A stretch of DNA of 64,000 nucleotides from Clostridium thermobutyricum DSM 4928 (GCF_002050515.1 NZ_LTAY01000070.1:87781-151780), one strand, 5' to 3'. Shown: positions 28,741 through 40,162, numbered from the stretch's first letter. Notes: generated from the sequence alone by a model not told the origin. Numbers and translations are program-made.

Positions 28741-30000
28741 ATGGGGATGACAATGACACAAAAAATTCTAGCAAAGCATGCTGGATTAGATTTTGTAAGA
28801 GAAGGACAACTTATAGAAGTTAATTTAGATTTAGTTTTAGGAAATGATATAACTACACCAGTTGCAATAAATGAATTTAATAAATTTGGAATTGATAAAG
28901 TTTTTGATAAAGAAAAAATAGCTATAGTTCCGGACCATTTTACTCCTAATAAAGATATAAAAGCAGCAGAACAATGTAAGTTTACTAGACAGTTTGTGTT
29001 AAGTAAAAATATAAAAAATTATTTTGAAATAGGACAAATGGGGATAGAGCATTGTTTGATTCCTGAAAAAGGATTAGCAGTTGCAGGTGATGTAATTATA
29101 GGAGCTGATTCTCATACATGTACTTATGGTGCATTAGGAGCATTTTCTACAGGAGTTGGCTCAACTGATATGGCAGCTGGAATGGCCACAGGAAAGTGTT
29201 GGTTTAAAGTTCCTAAAGCAATAAAATTTATATTAAAAAATAAACCAAGTAAATGGGCATCAGGAAAAGATATAATACTTCACATTATTGGAAAGATAGG
29301 AGTTGATGGAGCACTTTATAAATCAATGGAATTTGTAGGTGATGGGATAAAAAATCTTTCAATGGATGATAGATTTACTATGGCAAATATGGCTATTGAG
29401 GCTGGAGGTAAAAATGGAATATTTCCAGTAGATGAAAAAACAATAGAATATTTAAAAGAACATACCAATAGAGAATGGATAAATTATGAAGCTGATAAAG
29501 ATGCTTTTTATGAAGAAGAATATGAAATAGATTTAAGCAAAATAAGACCTACAGTAGCTTTTCCACATTTACCTGATAATACGAGAACTATTGATGAGGT
29601 TGGGGATATAGAAATAGATCAAGTTGTAATTGGTTCTTGTACAAATGGAAGAATATCAGATCTTAGAGCAGCAAGAGATATATTAAAAGGACATAAAGTA
29701 CATGAAAGAGTTAGATGTATTGTATTTCCTGGAACTCAAAAAATTTATTTACAAGCTATAGAAGAGGGAATAGTCACAGATTTAATAGAAGCAGGAGCGG
29801 TATTTTCTACACCAACTTGTGGTCCATGCTTAGGTGGACATATGGGGATTTTAGCAAAAGAGGAAAGAGCTATTTCTACTACTAATAGAAACTTTGTTGG
29901 AAGAATGGGACATGTTGAATCAGAAGTATATTTAGCAAGTCCAGCAGTTGCAGCAGCATCAGCAATAAAAGGGAAAATATATAATCCAGAACTAATTTAG
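28741..30000 (+). CDS. leuC: 3-isopropylmalate dehydratase large subunit
   Basis: 419 residues, aconitase family. It isomerises 2- to 3-isopropylmalate with LeuD in leucine synthesis. Cluster ligands are in G-S-C-T-N-G-R and T-C-G-P-C-L-G-G; substrate motifs include D-S-H-T-C-T-Y-G. The start M-G-M-T-M-T-Q-K matches the family. leuD follows after 11 bases. Confidence 0.95.
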   Translation: MGMTMTQKILAKHAGLDFVREGQLIEVNLDLVLGNDITTPVAINEFNKFGIDKVFDKEKIAIVPDHFTPNKDIKAAEQCKFTRQFVLSKNIKNYFEIGQMGIEHCLIPEKGLAVAGDVIIGADSHTCTYGALGAFSTGVGSTDMAAGMATGKCWFKVPKAIKFILKNKPSKWASGKDIILHIIGKIGVDGALYKSMEFVGDGIKNLSMDDRFTMANMAIEAGGKNGIFPVDEKTIEYLKEHTNREWINYEADKDAFYEEEYEIDLSKIRPTVAFPHLPDNTRTIDEVGDIEIDQVVIGSCTNGRISDLRAARDILKGHKVHERVRCIVFPGTQKIYLQAIEEGIVTDLIEAGAVFSTPTCGPCLGGHMGILAKEERAISTTNRNFVGRMGHVESEVYLASPAVAAASAIKGKIYNPELI

Positions 30001-30011
30001 GAGGGAATAAA

Positions 30012-30503
30012 GTGAAAGCAAAAGGTAAAGTTTTTAAGTATGGTGATAATGTTGATACTGATGTTATTATTCCAGCAAGATATTTAAATACATCAAATCA
30101 TAAAGAACTAGCAAGTCATTGTATGGAAGATTTAGATAAAGAATTTATAAATAAGGTTAGAGATGGTGATATTATTGTTGCAAATAAAAACTTTGGGTGT
30201 GGATCTTCTAGAGAGCATGCGCCTATAGCTATTAAAGCTACAGGAGTAAGCTGTGTTATAGCTTCAACTTTTGCAAGAATATTTTATAGAAATTCTATAA
30301 ATATAGGATTACCAATTCTAGAATGTGATGAAGCAGCTAAAAAAATAGAATCAGGGAATGAAATTGAAGTAGATTTTAGTAATGGAATAATAAAAAATTT
30401 AACTAAAAATGAAGAGTATAAAAGTGAGGCTTTCCCAGAATTTATGCAAGAAATAATTAATAGCAATGGGCTAATAGGATATATAAAGAAACAAAAGAAA
30501 TAA
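30012..30503 (+). CDS. leuD: 3-isopropylmalate dehydratase small subunit
   Basis: 163 residues, swivel domain of the isomerase. [14 protein letters not shown] and [11 protein letters not shown] are intact. It starts with GTG 30012, after GAGGG. It partners with LeuC encoded just upstream. Confidence 0.95.
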   Translation: MKAKGKVFKYGDNVDTDVIIPARYLNTSNHKELASHCMEDLDKEFINKVRDGDIIVANKNFGCGSSREHAPIAIKATGVSCVIASTFARIFYRNSINIGLPILECDEAAKKIESGNEIEVDFSNGIIKNLTKNEEYKSEAFPEFMQEIINSNGLIGYIKKQKK

Positions 30504-30583
30504 TAATGTAAAGTTGATAAGACTAGACTTATACAAGATTATAGTGAGAAATTATAATATTTCAATTATTGGGGGGAATAAAT

Positions 30584-31663
30584 ATGGAGTATAATATAGC
30601 AGTTATTCCTGGGGATGGAATAGGACCAGAAGTGGTAGATGTTAGTTTAGGAGTTTTAAATAAAGTTGCTAAAAAGTTTAATCATAAATTTAATTATACT
30701 TTTCTTCAAGCTGGAGGATGTGCAATAGATGCTGAAGGAGTCCCACTTCCAGAAAATACTTTAAAAGAATGTAAAAAAAGTGATGCTGTAATACTTGGAG
30801 CAATTGGAGGTTTTAAATGGGATAATCCAGAAGCAAAGATAAGACCTGAACAAGCTATTTTGGGTTTAAGAGCTGGATTAAATCTTTATTGTAATTTAAG
30901 ACCAGCAACTTTAAGCAAATGGCTTAAAGACGCATCACCATTAAAAAGTTCAATTATTAGAGAAGGAATTGATATTTTAGTAGTTAGAGAATTAACTGGT
31001 GGAATTTATTTCGGAGAGAAAGGGAAAGCCGTAGTAAATGGAATTGAAGAGGCTTATGATACTTTAAAATATAATGAAAATGAAATAAGAAGAATAGCTA
31101 AGATTGCTTTTGAATCTGCAATGAAAAGAAATAAAAAAGTTACTAATATTGATAAAGCAAATGTTTTAGAATCATCAAGACTTTGGAGAAGAATAGTAGA
31201 AGAAGTTGCTGAAGAATATAGTGAAGTAGAACTAAATCATATGTATATAGATAATGGAGCTATGCAACTTGTAAAAAATCCAATGCAATTTGATGTTATT
31301 TTAACTGATAATATGTTTGGAGATATTCTTTCAGATGAGGCAAGTATGATAACTGGTTCAATTGGAATGTTACCTTCTGCATCTCTTGGAGATAATAATT
31401 TTGGATTATATGAGCCTATTCATGGAAGTGCACCAGATATTGCAGGAAAAGGAATTGCAAATCCACTAGCAACAATACTTTCTGTTAGTATGATGCTTAA
31501 ATATACCTTGGGATTAGAAAAAGAATCAAAAGTAATAGAAGATGCAGTTTCAAAAGTTTTAGAAAAAGGATATAGAACTTTAGATATTTTTAGTGAAGGA
31601 AAAATAAAAGTTTGTACAAAAGAAATGGGTGATATGGTTATAAAAGAAATTGGGGGAATGTAA
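30584..31663 (+). CDS. leuB: 3-isopropylmalate dehydrogenase
   Basis: 359 residues. It oxidises and decarboxylates 3-isopropylmalate with NAD. Motifs [19 protein letters not shown] and [10 protein letters not shown] are present, followed by the NAD-binding G-S-A-P-D-I-A-G. I use ATG 30584, 8 bases after GGGGGG, not the TTG at 30569. It is 2 bases ahead of ilvD. Confidence 0.95.
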   Translation: MEYNIAVIPGDGIGPEVVDVSLGVLNKVAKKFNHKFNYTFLQAGGCAIDAEGVPLPENTLKECKKSDAVILGAIGGFKWDNPEAKIRPEQAILGLRAGLNLYCNLRPATLSKWLKDASPLKSSIIREGIDILVVRELTGGIYFGEKGKAVVNGIEEAYDTLKYNENEIRRIAKIAFESAMKRNKKVTNIDKANVLESSRLWRRIVEEVAEEYSEVELNHMYIDNGAMQLVKNPMQFDVILTDNMFGDILSDEASMITGSIGMLPSASLGDNNFGLYEPIHGSAPDIAGKGIANPLATILSVSMMLKYTLGLEKESKVIEDAVSKVLEKGYRTLDIFSEGKIKVCTKEMGDMVIKEIGGM

Positions 31664-31665
31664 TT

Positions 31666-33324
31666 ATGAGAAGTGATGTAGTAAAAAAAGGTGAAAGCAA
31701 AGCACCACATAGGTCATTATTTAAAGCTACTGGACTTACAGATGAAGAAATAGATAAACCTTTAATAGGAATTGTTTCATCACAAAATGATATTATACCA
31801 GGTCATATTCATTTAAATACAATAGTTGAAGCAGTAAAAAAAGGAGTTCTTGCAAATGGAGGAACACCATTGGTTTTCCCAACAATAGGAGTATGTGATG
31901 GAATAGCAATGGGACATATAGGAATGAAATATTCTTTAGCAACTAGAGAGTTAATAGCTGATTCAATAGAATGTATGGTAAATGCACATGGATTTGATGC
32001 TTTAGTTTTTATTCCTAATTGTGACAAAATTGTTCCAGGAATGATAATGGGAGCATTAAGGATGAATATTCCTTCGGTATTTATAAGTGGTGGGCCAATG
32101 CTTTCAGGAAGAGTAGGGGAAAAGAATATATCTTTATCTACAATGTTTGAAGCAGTAGGAGCTTATGAGTCAGGAAAAATAAATAAAGATAAATTATGTG
32201 AAATGGAAAATAAATCTTGCCCAACTTGTGGATCTTGTTCAGGAATGTTTACTGCAAATTCAATGAATTGTTTAACAGAAGCTCTTGGACTTGGGCTTCC
32301 TGGCAATGGAACTATTCCAGCAGTTTATTCAGAAAGAATAAGACTTGCAAAAGAAGCTGGAAAAGCAGTTATGAATCTTTTAGAAAATAATATAAGTCCT
32401 AAAGATATAGTTACTGAGAAAGCTATATTAAATGCTTTAACTGTGGATATGGCATTAGGATGTTCAACTAACTCTGTTTTACATTTAACTGCAATCGCTA
32501 ATGAAGCAAATATAAAAATGAATTTAGATATTATAAATGAAGTTTCAAGTAAAACTCCAAATCTTTGTAAACTTGCTCCAGCTTCAGAGACTCATATAGA
32601 AGATTTATATTGGGCTGGAGGAATTACAGCAGTTATGAATGAACTTTCAAAAAAGAATTTATTAAGTTTGGATTGTATAACTGTAACTGGTAAAACTCAA
32701 AGAGATAATATTAAAGGAATAACTGTAAAAAATCATAAAGTAATAAAAGGAATAAAAAATCCTTATAGTGAAACTGGGGGAATTCAAGTTTTAAGAGGAA
32801 ATATTGCTAGAGATGGAGCTGTAGTAAAAAAATCAGCAGTAGTTGAAGAAATGTTAAAACATGAAGGTAAGGCAAAAGTTTTTGATTCTGAAGAAGAAGC
32901 AATAGAAGGAATTTTATCAAATAAAATTGAAGCTGGAGATGTTGTAGTAATAAGATATGAAGGGCCAAAAGGCGGGCCAGGAATGAGAGAAATGCTTTCT
33001 CCAACTTCTGCAATATCAGGTATGGGACTTGATAAATCAGTAGCTTTAATTACTGATGGAAGATTTAGTGGGGCAACAAGAGGAGCTGCTATAGGACATA
33101 TTTCTCCAGAAGCTGCTGAAGGAGGAGAAATAGCATTAATAGAAAATGGAGATATAATTTAAATTGATATTTTAAATGGAAAATTAGATCTTAAAGTAGC
33201 AAATGAGGTATTAGAAGAAAGAAGAAAAAAACTAGTTATACCAGAACCAAAAATTAAAAATGGATATCTTTCAAGATATGCAAAATTAGTAAGTTCAGCA
33301 AGTGAAGGAGCAATATATAAATAA
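31666..33324 (+). pseudogene. ilvD: Dihydroxy-acid dehydratase, interrupted by an in-frame stop
   Basis: The intact enzyme dehydrates dihydroxy acids in valine, isoleucine and leucine synthesis. The frame is open for 498 codons (to 33159), with [19 protein letters not shown] and [11 protein letters not shown] at 33160-33162 then interrupts, and the same frame continues with normal IlvD sequence (I-D-I-L-N-G-K-L-D-L then L-S-R-Y-A-K-L-V-S-S-A-S) to a TAA at 33322. Full length would be 552 residues. Relatives usually have Q at the stop (D-I-I-Q-I-D), so one C to T change (CAA to TAA) explains it. Loss of the last 54 residues should damage the fold. Confidence 0.9.
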
Positions 33325-33357
33325 AGGGTTAAAAATATTGAAGAAGGGGGGATTTAT

Positions 33358-35013
33358 ATGTTATTAACTGGGGCAGAAATATTAGTAAAATCTTTAATTG
33401 ATGAAGGTGTAGAAACACTTTTTGGTTATCCAGGTGGAGCAGTATTAAATATATATGATTCACTTTATATGTATAAAGGTAAAATAAATCATATTTTAAC
33501 TTGTCATGAGCAAAATGCAGCTCATGCAGCAGATGGATATTCAAGAGCAACAGGAAAAGTTGGAGTTTGTCTTGCAACCTCAGGTCCAGGAGCAACTAAT
33601 TTAGTTACAGGAATAGCAACAGCTTATATGGATTCAATACCTATAGTAGCAATTACAGGAAATGTTCCTAAGGATCTTTTAGGAAAAGATAGTTTTCAAG
33701 AAGTAGATATTCAAGGAATAACCATGCCAATAACTAAACACAATTATATAGTAAAAGATGTTAATGAGTTACAAAAGACAGTAAAAGAGGCATTCCATAT
33801 TGCAATATCAGGTAGACCAGGACCAGTTCTTATAGATATACCAAAGGATATTACATCAGCAAAAGCAGAATATAAGAATATGGATGATATAGAAATAAGT
33901 AATAAAGAATCTATAGTAGAATATGAAAAAATTAAAGAAGTAGCTGAAATGATAAATAAATGTAAAAAACCTCTTATTTATGCAGGTGGGGGAATAATAT
34001 CAGCTAATGCGAGAAATGAATTAAGGAGTTTAGTAGAAAAAATTAATTCACCTATTTGTACATCATTAATGGGGAAAAACTCAATAGATAGTGATCATCC
34101 ATTAAATATTGGAATGATAGGGATGCATGGAACAAAAGCTTCAAATTTAAGTGCAACTAAAAGTGACTTAATAATAGCTTTAGGTGCAAGATTTTCAGAT
34201 AGAGTTATTACTGATCAAGAAAATATAAAAGATGCAAAAATAATTCATATAGATATTGATGGGGCAGAAATAAATAAAAATATAAAATCTGATGCATCTA
34301 TAATTGGAGATTTAAAAGAAGTCCTAGAAAAACTTATACCTTTAGTAAATGAAGCTAAGCATGAAAAATGGAATTTAAAAGTAAAGAGTTTTAAAAATTT
34401 AGAAGATAAAGAAGTAGTAGACGGACTAACTCCAGAATTCTTTTTTAAAATTTTAAATAAAAAAAATAAAGATAATTTAATAATTACAACAGAAGTAGGA
34501 CAGCATCAAATGTGGGCAGCTCAATATTTTAATTTTAAGAATGATAGAACATTTATATCTTCAGGTGGTCTTGGAACTATGGGATATGGACTTGGAGCAG
34601 CTATAGGAGCACAAATAGCAAGACCAGATATGAAAGTTATAAATATAGCTGGAGATGGAAGTTTTGCAATGAATTGCAATGAGTTTGCTACAGCAGTTTC
34701 TAATAATTTGCCTATAATAACAGTAGTTATGAATAATAATGTTTTAGGAATGGTAAGGCAATGGCAGAATTTATTTTATGATAGAAGATATTCACAGACA
34801 ACTTTAAATAGAAAAACAGATATTGTTAAACTAGCTGAAGCATTTGGAGGAATAGGATTTAGAGTTATAGATAGAGATCAACTTGAGGATGTTTTAGATA
34901 AAGCTTTAAATTCTAAAAAGCCAGTAATTATAGATTATGTTATAGATTGTGATAAAAAAGTTTTACCAATGGTTGCGCCAGGCGCTCCAATTAATCAAAT
35001 AATAAGTGAGTAA
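33358..35013 (+). CDS. ilvB: Acetolactate synthase large (catalytic) subunit
   Basis: 551-residue ThDP enzyme joining two pyruvates, or pyruvate and 2-ketobutyrate. F-G-Y-P-G-G-A-V-L and the catalytic Glu in C-H-E-Q-N-A-A-H-A-A-D-G-Y are present, and the ThDP motif starts G-D-G-S-F-A-M-N. Its regulatory subunit is the first gene of the operon. The ribosome binding site GGGGGG precedes the ATG. Placed between the broken ilvD and ilvC. Confidence 0.95.
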   Translation: MLLTGAEILVKSLIDEGVETLFGYPGGAVLNIYDSLYMYKGKINHILTCHEQNAAHAADGYSRATGKVGVCLATSGPGATNLVTGIATAYMDSIPIVAITGNVPKDLLGKDSFQEVDIQGITMPITKHNYIVKDVNELQKTVKEAFHIAISGRPGPVLIDIPKDITSAKAEYKNMDDIEISNKESIVEYEKIKEVAEMINKCKKPLIYAGGGIISANARNELRSLVEKINSPICTSLMGKNSIDSDHPLNIGMIGMHGTKASNLSATKSDLIIALGARFSDRVITDQENIKDAKIIHIDIDGAEINKNIKSDASIIGDLKEVLEKLIPLVNEAKHEKWNLKVKSFKNLEDKEVVDGLTPEFFFKILNKKNKDNLIITTEVGQHQMWAAQYFNFKNDRTFISSGGLGTMGYGLGAAIGAQIARPDMKVINIAGDGSFAMNCNEFATAVSNNLPIITVVMNNNVLGMVRQWQNLFYDRRYSQTTLNRKTDIVKLAEAFGGIGFRVIDRDQLEDVLDKALNSKKPVIIDYVIDCDKKVLPMVAPGAPINQIISE

Positions 35014-35041
35014 GGTATAGAGAATTAAAAGGGGGGAATAA

Positions 35042-36049
<1,008 letters not shown>

Positions 36050-36104
36050 TTTAAAATGTAAGTTGATATTATAAAGATTTAATACTTTTAGAATAAGTTA
36101 AGAG

Positions 36105-36135
36105 AAAACCCTTGCTATCATAGCAAGGGTTTTTT
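36105..36135 (+). terminator. Intrinsic terminator closing the ilv-leu operon
   Basis: Perfect 13-bp stem (36105-36117 with 36121-36133), loop TCA, T run. Confidence 0.93.
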
Positions 36136-36177
36136 GCATATTATAAAATATAAAACTTTTAAATTAGGTGAATTAGG

Positions 36178-36363
36178 ATGAAAAAAAGTAATATAAACAA
36201 TGAGGAGAAAAAAGGGTTAAGATTTTTTGAAGTTTTATCAGCTATAGCATCATGTGGATTTGCAGTAGTTGGAATTTTTAAAGAAGAAAATTATTGGCCA
36301 CTAGTTGTTTTATGTCTTGCCATAAGTTTATTCTGTAATTATATTGGCAATTTTAAAGAATAA
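36178..36363 (+). CDS. Small two-helix membrane protein
   Basis: 61 residues. A charged N-terminus is followed by two hydrophobic segments (about 20-34 and 40-56). It has a plausible AGGTGAATTAGG binding site and uses codons like its neighbours. It lies between the ilvC terminator and the metallopeptidase gene. No family recognised. Confidence 0.6.
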   Translation: MKKSNINNEEKKGLRFFEVLSAIASCGFAVVGIFKEENYWPLVVLCLAISLFCNYIGNFKE

Positions 36364-36426
36364 AGAGTGAAAAATAATAAATATAAAGTTAAAATATAGT
36401 TATAACCTATTTAAGGAGAAAACTAT

Positions 36427-37089
36427 ATGTGGAAAGAAAAAGTTTTTATAGAGAGAAAGAACGTTAAAAATTTAAATATAAGAATAAGAGATGGAAAAAT
36501 TTTAGTTTCAGCTCCTTTAAACATTAGTGAAGAATATATAATGAATGCTTTAGAAACTAAAGAGGATTGGATAAAAGAAAAATTACTAAAAAAGAGAGAA
36601 GAAAAAATAATAGATTTATTAAATAGAGAAGTTATAAATAATGGAGATATTATTCCTTTTTTAGGGAATGAATATAAAATAGAAATAATAGAAAAAAGTA
36701 ATGGTGGAGTTATTATACAAAACGATAAAATTATAATAAATTGCTATAAAAGTAAGAATGCAATAGAACTTTTGAAAAAATTCTACAAAGAAAAAATAAA
36801 TAATATATTTGTAGATATATTCGAAAAGATGCAAGAAAATACAGAATTATATGCAAATAAATTAACTATAAAATTTATGAAAACTAGGTGGGGAAGTTGT
36901 AATAAAAATAAAAAGTATATAAATTTAAATGGGGAATTAATAAGTAAGAGATATAAAGCTATTGAATATGTAATATTACATGAGCTTTGTCATCTTGTTC
37001 ATGCAAATCACTCAAGAGATTTTTATAACTTGGTAGAAAAATTTATGCCAGATTATAGAGACGAAGAAATTTATTTAAATGGAAAATAA
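36427..37089 (+). CDS. YgjP-like (DUF45) zinc metallopeptidase
   Basis: 220 residues. The zinc motif H-E-L-C-H-L-V-H-A-N-H-S (about residues 181-192) sits near the C-terminus, preceded by the family segment T-R-W-G-S-C. This matches the YgjP/WLM-type DUF45 family of putative metallopeptidases, whose substrates are mostly unknown. It starts after AGGAG. The stop is followed at once by a terminator shared with thiT. Confidence 0.88.
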   Translation: MWKEKVFIERKNVKNLNIRIRDGKILVSAPLNISEEYIMNALETKEDWIKEKLLKKREEKIIDLLNREVINNGDIIPFLGNEYKIEIIEKSNGGVIIQNDKIIINCYKSKNAIELLKKFYKEKINNIFVDIFEKMQENTELYANKLTIKFMKTRWGSCNKNKKYINLNGELISKRYKAIEYVILHELCHLVHANHSRDFYNLVEKFMPDYRDEEIYLNGK

Positions 37090-37114
37090 AAAAGTGGCTT
37101 AAGCCACTTTTTTT
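37088..37114. terminator. Bidirectional terminator overlapping both coding ends
   Basis: AAAAAAGTGGC paired with GCCACTTTTTT around TTAA. The last codons and stop of the minus-strand thiT (stop at 37099-37101) lie inside this hairpin, and the metallopeptidase stop touches it from the other side. Confidence 0.88.
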
Positions 37115-37797
37115 ATTTGAGTTAAAGGTTTATAATCAGGATTTATTATTTTTAATAATCTATCAACAGGTAATAGTTTTATTATTACCATACAAATAAT
37201 CATTTCTATACCAACTAATGGTAAGTTTACAATTAGTGAGTAGTATGCAGGATTCATTCCTTCGGGAGCAAAGCTTCCAAAGAATGCCCATCCAGATATA
37301 AAGTGAGAAAGGAATTTTGCAAAATATGATACAAATACTCCAAGTAATCTCTTTTCTCTAAAGAAACCGGCTAGTCCCATTGCTATACCAGGTAAAGGGT
37401 AATCAAATAAAACTTGAATTGGCTGAAGAATATAAGGATCAGTTATTAGAGAAATAAATCCATATATAAATCCAGTTATAAATCCAACTTCCTTACCATA
37501 TGCAAAGGTTACTAAAAGAATTGGAACCATACAACCAAGAGTTATATCTCCACCTTGTGGCCAACGATATAATCTAAAAATATTTAATATTGTTGATAAA
37601 GCAAGTGCAATAGCCATCATTGTAAGCATTCTTGAAGTAAATTTTATTTTACTTGCTTTAAATAAAATTACGAAAATAATTAATAATCCAATTAAAGCTA
37701 CAAGAACCATTGGATTTTTAATTATTTCGTCCCATTTTTGAGGTAGATTAGAAAACATTTTTTGTGCTCTTTCTCCCCAATCACTAAAAATTTGCAT
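37099..37797 (-). CDS. thiT: Thiamine ECF transporter S component ThiT
   Basis: 232 residues. The C-terminal about 170 residues form the six-helix S-component fold, with R-W-P-Q-G-G-D-I-T-L-G-C-M-V-P-I, the thiamine-binding region typical of ThiT. An extra N-terminal amphipathic part and helix (about 1-45) precedes it. It binds thiamine outside and works with a shared ECF module encoded elsewhere. The SD GGGGG is 7 bases before the ATG. The TPP riboswitch directly upstream confirms the thiamine link. Confidence 0.92.
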   Translation of the reverse strand: MQIFSDWGERAQKMFSNLPQKWDEIIKNPMVLVALIGLLIIFVILFKASKIKFTSRMLTMMAIALALSTILNIFRLYRWPQGGDITLGCMVPILLVTFAYGKEVGFITGFIYGFISLITDPYILQPIQVLFDYPLPGIAMGLAGFFREKRLLGVFVSYFAKFLSHFISGWAFFGSFAPEGMNPAYYSLIVNLPLVGIEMIICMVIIKLLPVDRLLKIINPDYKPLTQIKKVA

Positions 37798-37804
37798 AAA
37801 AAAA

Positions 37805-37952
37805 CCCCCTATTAATTGTGCTAGAAGGCTATAGAATGGAATAATTTTAAGTTATTAAAACACTTAAGCTTCCCTACGCTAGTATTATCTAGATCAGGTT
37901 TAAAAGGGTTAATGATAAAATCATCTCTCAGCCAAAGGCACCCCTAGCACGA
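37805..37952 (-). promoter_or_regulatory. TPP riboswitch controlling thiT, with translational expression platform
   Basis: On the minus strand the aptamer runs from about 37952 to 37862. It has the conserved AGGGGTGCC, GGCTGAGA, ACCTGATC, GATAATAC and GCGTAGGGAAG elements in order. Downstream no terminator is seen. Instead the aptamer's 5' strand (GTGCTAGGGG) can pair over about 10 bp with CCTTCTAGCAC (37818-37828), whose CCTTCT half can alternatively pair with the SD AGGGGG (37805-37810). This predicts TPP-induced SD sequestration. Confidence 0.95.
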
Positions 37953-38118
37953 ATTTAATTATTAAATATATGTATTATATTAACATTTTGTTAAATAAAT
38001 GTCAATTAAACAGAATTTTCTGAAAAATATTTAAAGATATATAAATAAAATATTATAATTGAAAGTAGATATTTTATTTTTATTATAATAATAGTAAAAG
38101 TTAAAGTAGGAGAGAGCG

Positions 38119-38751
38119 ATGAAAATATATGATTTAACACATTTTATAGAAGAAGGAATGAGTACATATTCTGAAGAAGAAAAAGCAAATATAGAGAATT
38201 TATCTATTATAAAAAGTGATGGATATAATGTTAAAAAAATTAGTTTGAGTAATCATACAGGAACTCATATAGATTTACCTAATCACATTTTTGAAGATGG
38301 AAATAGATTAGAGGATATAAGATTAGAAAAATTTATAGGTAGTGCTTTTATTTTAGATTGTAGAAATATAAAACAGATAAGTAAGGAATATATATTAAAA
38401 AATATTGATGATATAAAGAAATATAATTATATTATATTTAAAACTGGAGCAGAAAAATTGTGGAAAAAAGAAGAATATTTAAATGAGTATTCATTTTTAA
38501 CTGAAGAAGCAACAAATTTCCTAGGAAATATTGAAGAAATTTATGGAATAGGAGTTGATTGTATATCTGTAGATGCAAGTTTTAATCATAATTTAACGAA
38601 TCATAAGATATTATTATCAAAGAATAAAATAATAATAGAAAATTTATGTGGGTTAGAAAAATTAAGTGGAGAATATGAAATAATCATAGCTCCTTTGAAG
38701 ATAAAAGAAGCTGATGGCTCACCAAGTAGAATATTTTTAATTAAGAAATAG
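38119..38751 (+). CDS. Cyclase-family (kynurenine formamidase-like) metal hydrolase
   Basis: 210 residues. The family metal motif H-T-G-T-H-I-D-L-P-N-H is at about residues 46-56, and a second conserved region G-V-D-C-I-S-V-D-A-S is present. Members hydrolyse N-formylkynurenine or related amides and lactones; the real substrate here is unknown, and no tryptophan catabolism gene is nearby. The ribosome binding site is GGAGAG. Convergent with capA across a shared inverted repeat. Confidence 0.85.
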   Translation: MKIYDLTHFIEEGMSTYSEEEKANIENLSIIKSDGYNVKKISLSNHTGTHIDLPNHIFEDGNRLEDIRLEKFIGSAFILDCRNIKQISKEYILKNIDDIKKYNYIIFKTGAEKLWKKEEYLNEYSFLTEEATNFLGNIEEIYGIGVDCISVDASFNHNLTNHKILLSKNKIIIENLCGLEKLSGEYEIIIAPLKIKEADGSPSRIFLIKK

Positions 38752-38752
38752 C

Positions 38753-38829
38753 AAAAAGGATATTAATCACATGATAAGAAAGTCTAAGTAGAAAAACTAT
38801 CTTACATATAAATTAATATCCCTTTTTGG
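38753..38829. terminator. Large inverted repeat, probable bidirectional terminator
   Basis: AAAAAGGATATTAAT (38753-38767) pairs with ATTAATATCCCTTTTT (38812-38827, one bulged base) around a 44-base loop. It lies between convergent genes. Confidence 0.6.
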
Positions 38830-38839
38830 ATTTATATAT

Positions 38840-40159
38840 TTAGTTGAATTGCTGGCTTCCTATTTTGCCTTTACCTAATATTTTTTCTGTATCATTTAAT
38901 GAACGATTAATCCTAGTTACAGATTCATTAGTTAGGTTAAAAGCTTTTGGATCTTTTAATGCTTTTTCCACTGGGATTATTCTATGAGTTAAAGTTCCAT
39001 TAGAATTTTTTTCTCTGTAAACCCAAGTTGGAATAACAGTATAACTTTTTAAATATAATTTATTATCTTTAACGCTTAAATTAAATTCAAGCATTAAGCC
39101 ATCTTCAGTTAATGCATTTCTAAGTTCTTCATAGCATTGATTTGATAAAGAATTCCCTTGAGAGTAAAAGACTAAAGTGTCTTTACCATTAGAATTCTTT
39201 ATAGTTTCATAAGGTTGTATAACATGAGGATGACCTCCTAAAATAACATCAACGCCATTTTCACTTAAAATTTTTGCCATTTTTCTTTGGGAGTTATTTT
39301 CTGTTGTTTTATATTCTTCTCCCCAATGAATAGAACTAAATATGAACTCTACACCTTCAGATTTCATACTTTTAATTATAGAATTAACTTCTGAGTTAAA
39401 TTTATCTAATCTATTATAACTAAATGTATTTATCAAATTTTTTATAGATGATGGAATAGAAATTCCATTTATAGATTCACCACCATTTGCATCAGTTTTA
39501 TAAGTATAAGCAAAAAATCCTATTTTGTGTCCATCTATTTCATAAACTGTATAGTTAGGAGTAGATGAATCCTTTCTGACACCTATAGGTATTAAATTTT
39601 TTTCTTTTATTTTATCTAAACTTCTATTAAATCCAGACGCTCCTTTATCTATAGTATGATTAGTAGCGAATGTTATTAAATCTAGTCCAGAATTTTTACA
39701 ACTATCTAAAAATTCATCAGGCATATTGAAATAAGGATATCCAGAGGGACTACCACCACCAAAAGAACCTTCTATTATACCAATTGCAAGATCAGAATTT
39801 TTTAGATTAGTATTTATATATTCAAAACTTTTATCAAAATTATATGAATTATTATTTGTTTTTGCACCTTTTATTTGAGAATCATGAACTATAAGATTTC
39901 CAAGAGAAGTTATTTTATAAACTTTTTCTGGAAGATTTTTATCATTAGTTTGTTCTTTAGTTTCGGAATTATCTTTAGAATTTTTTTCAGAATTATTTTC
40001 ATAACTTTCTGTTTTATTATCTTTTAAATTAGATGTATCTAATTTATTACTTATAAAAAAAGTTGTTAGACCTAAAACTATGCAAATTAAACCAAGACCT
40101 ACCATAATAAATCTTATGTTTTTAGAAAATAACCTTTTAGTATATCTTTTTCTTCGCAT
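38840..40159 (-). CDS. CapA-family (PgsA-like) metallophosphatase-fold membrane protein
   Basis: 439 residues. One membrane helix (about 17-36) and a Lys/Asn/Glu/Ser-rich linker (to about 75) lead to the PGA_cap domain. Conserved pieces include I-E-G-S-F-G-G, T-N-H-T-I-D, S-I-H-W-G-E-E-Y and G-G-H-P-H-V-I-Q-P. CapA/PgsA proteins take part in poly-gamma-glutamate assembly, but isolated members are of uncertain role, and no capB/capC is nearby. Its ribosome binding site lies within the last codons of vanY, so the two are coupled. Confidence 0.85.
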   Translation of the reverse strand: MRRKRYTKRLFSKNIRFIMVGLGLICIVLGLTTFFISNKLDTSNLKDNKTESYENNSEKNSKDNSETKEQTNDKNLPEKVYKITSLGNLIVHDSQIKGAKTNNNSYNFDKSFEYINTNLKNSDLAIGIIEGSFGGGSPSGYPYFNMPDEFLDSCKNSGLDLITFATNHTIDKGASGFNRSLDKIKEKNLIPIGVRKDSSTPNYTVYEIDGHKIGFFAYTYKTDANGGESINGISIPSSIKNLINTFSYNRLDKFNSEVNSIIKSMKSEGVEFIFSSIHWGEEYKTTENNSQRKMAKILSENGVDVILGGHPHVIQPYETIKNSNGKDTLVFYSQGNSLSNQCYEELRNALTEDGLMLEFNLSVKDNKLYLKSYTVIPTWVYREKNSNGTLTHRIIPVEKALKDPKAFNLTNESVTRINRSLNDTEKILGKGKIGSQQFN

Positions 40160-40162
40160 AGG

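Noticed and set aside
31420..31710. Minus-strand open frame over the leuB-ilvD junction
   Set aside because: It is a shadow of two clearly supported plus-strand genes and has no binding site.
38753..38829. Inverted repeat as a mobile element end
   Set aside because: Only one pair of arms with a 44-base loop between convergent genes; a terminator explains it better, and no transposase is present.
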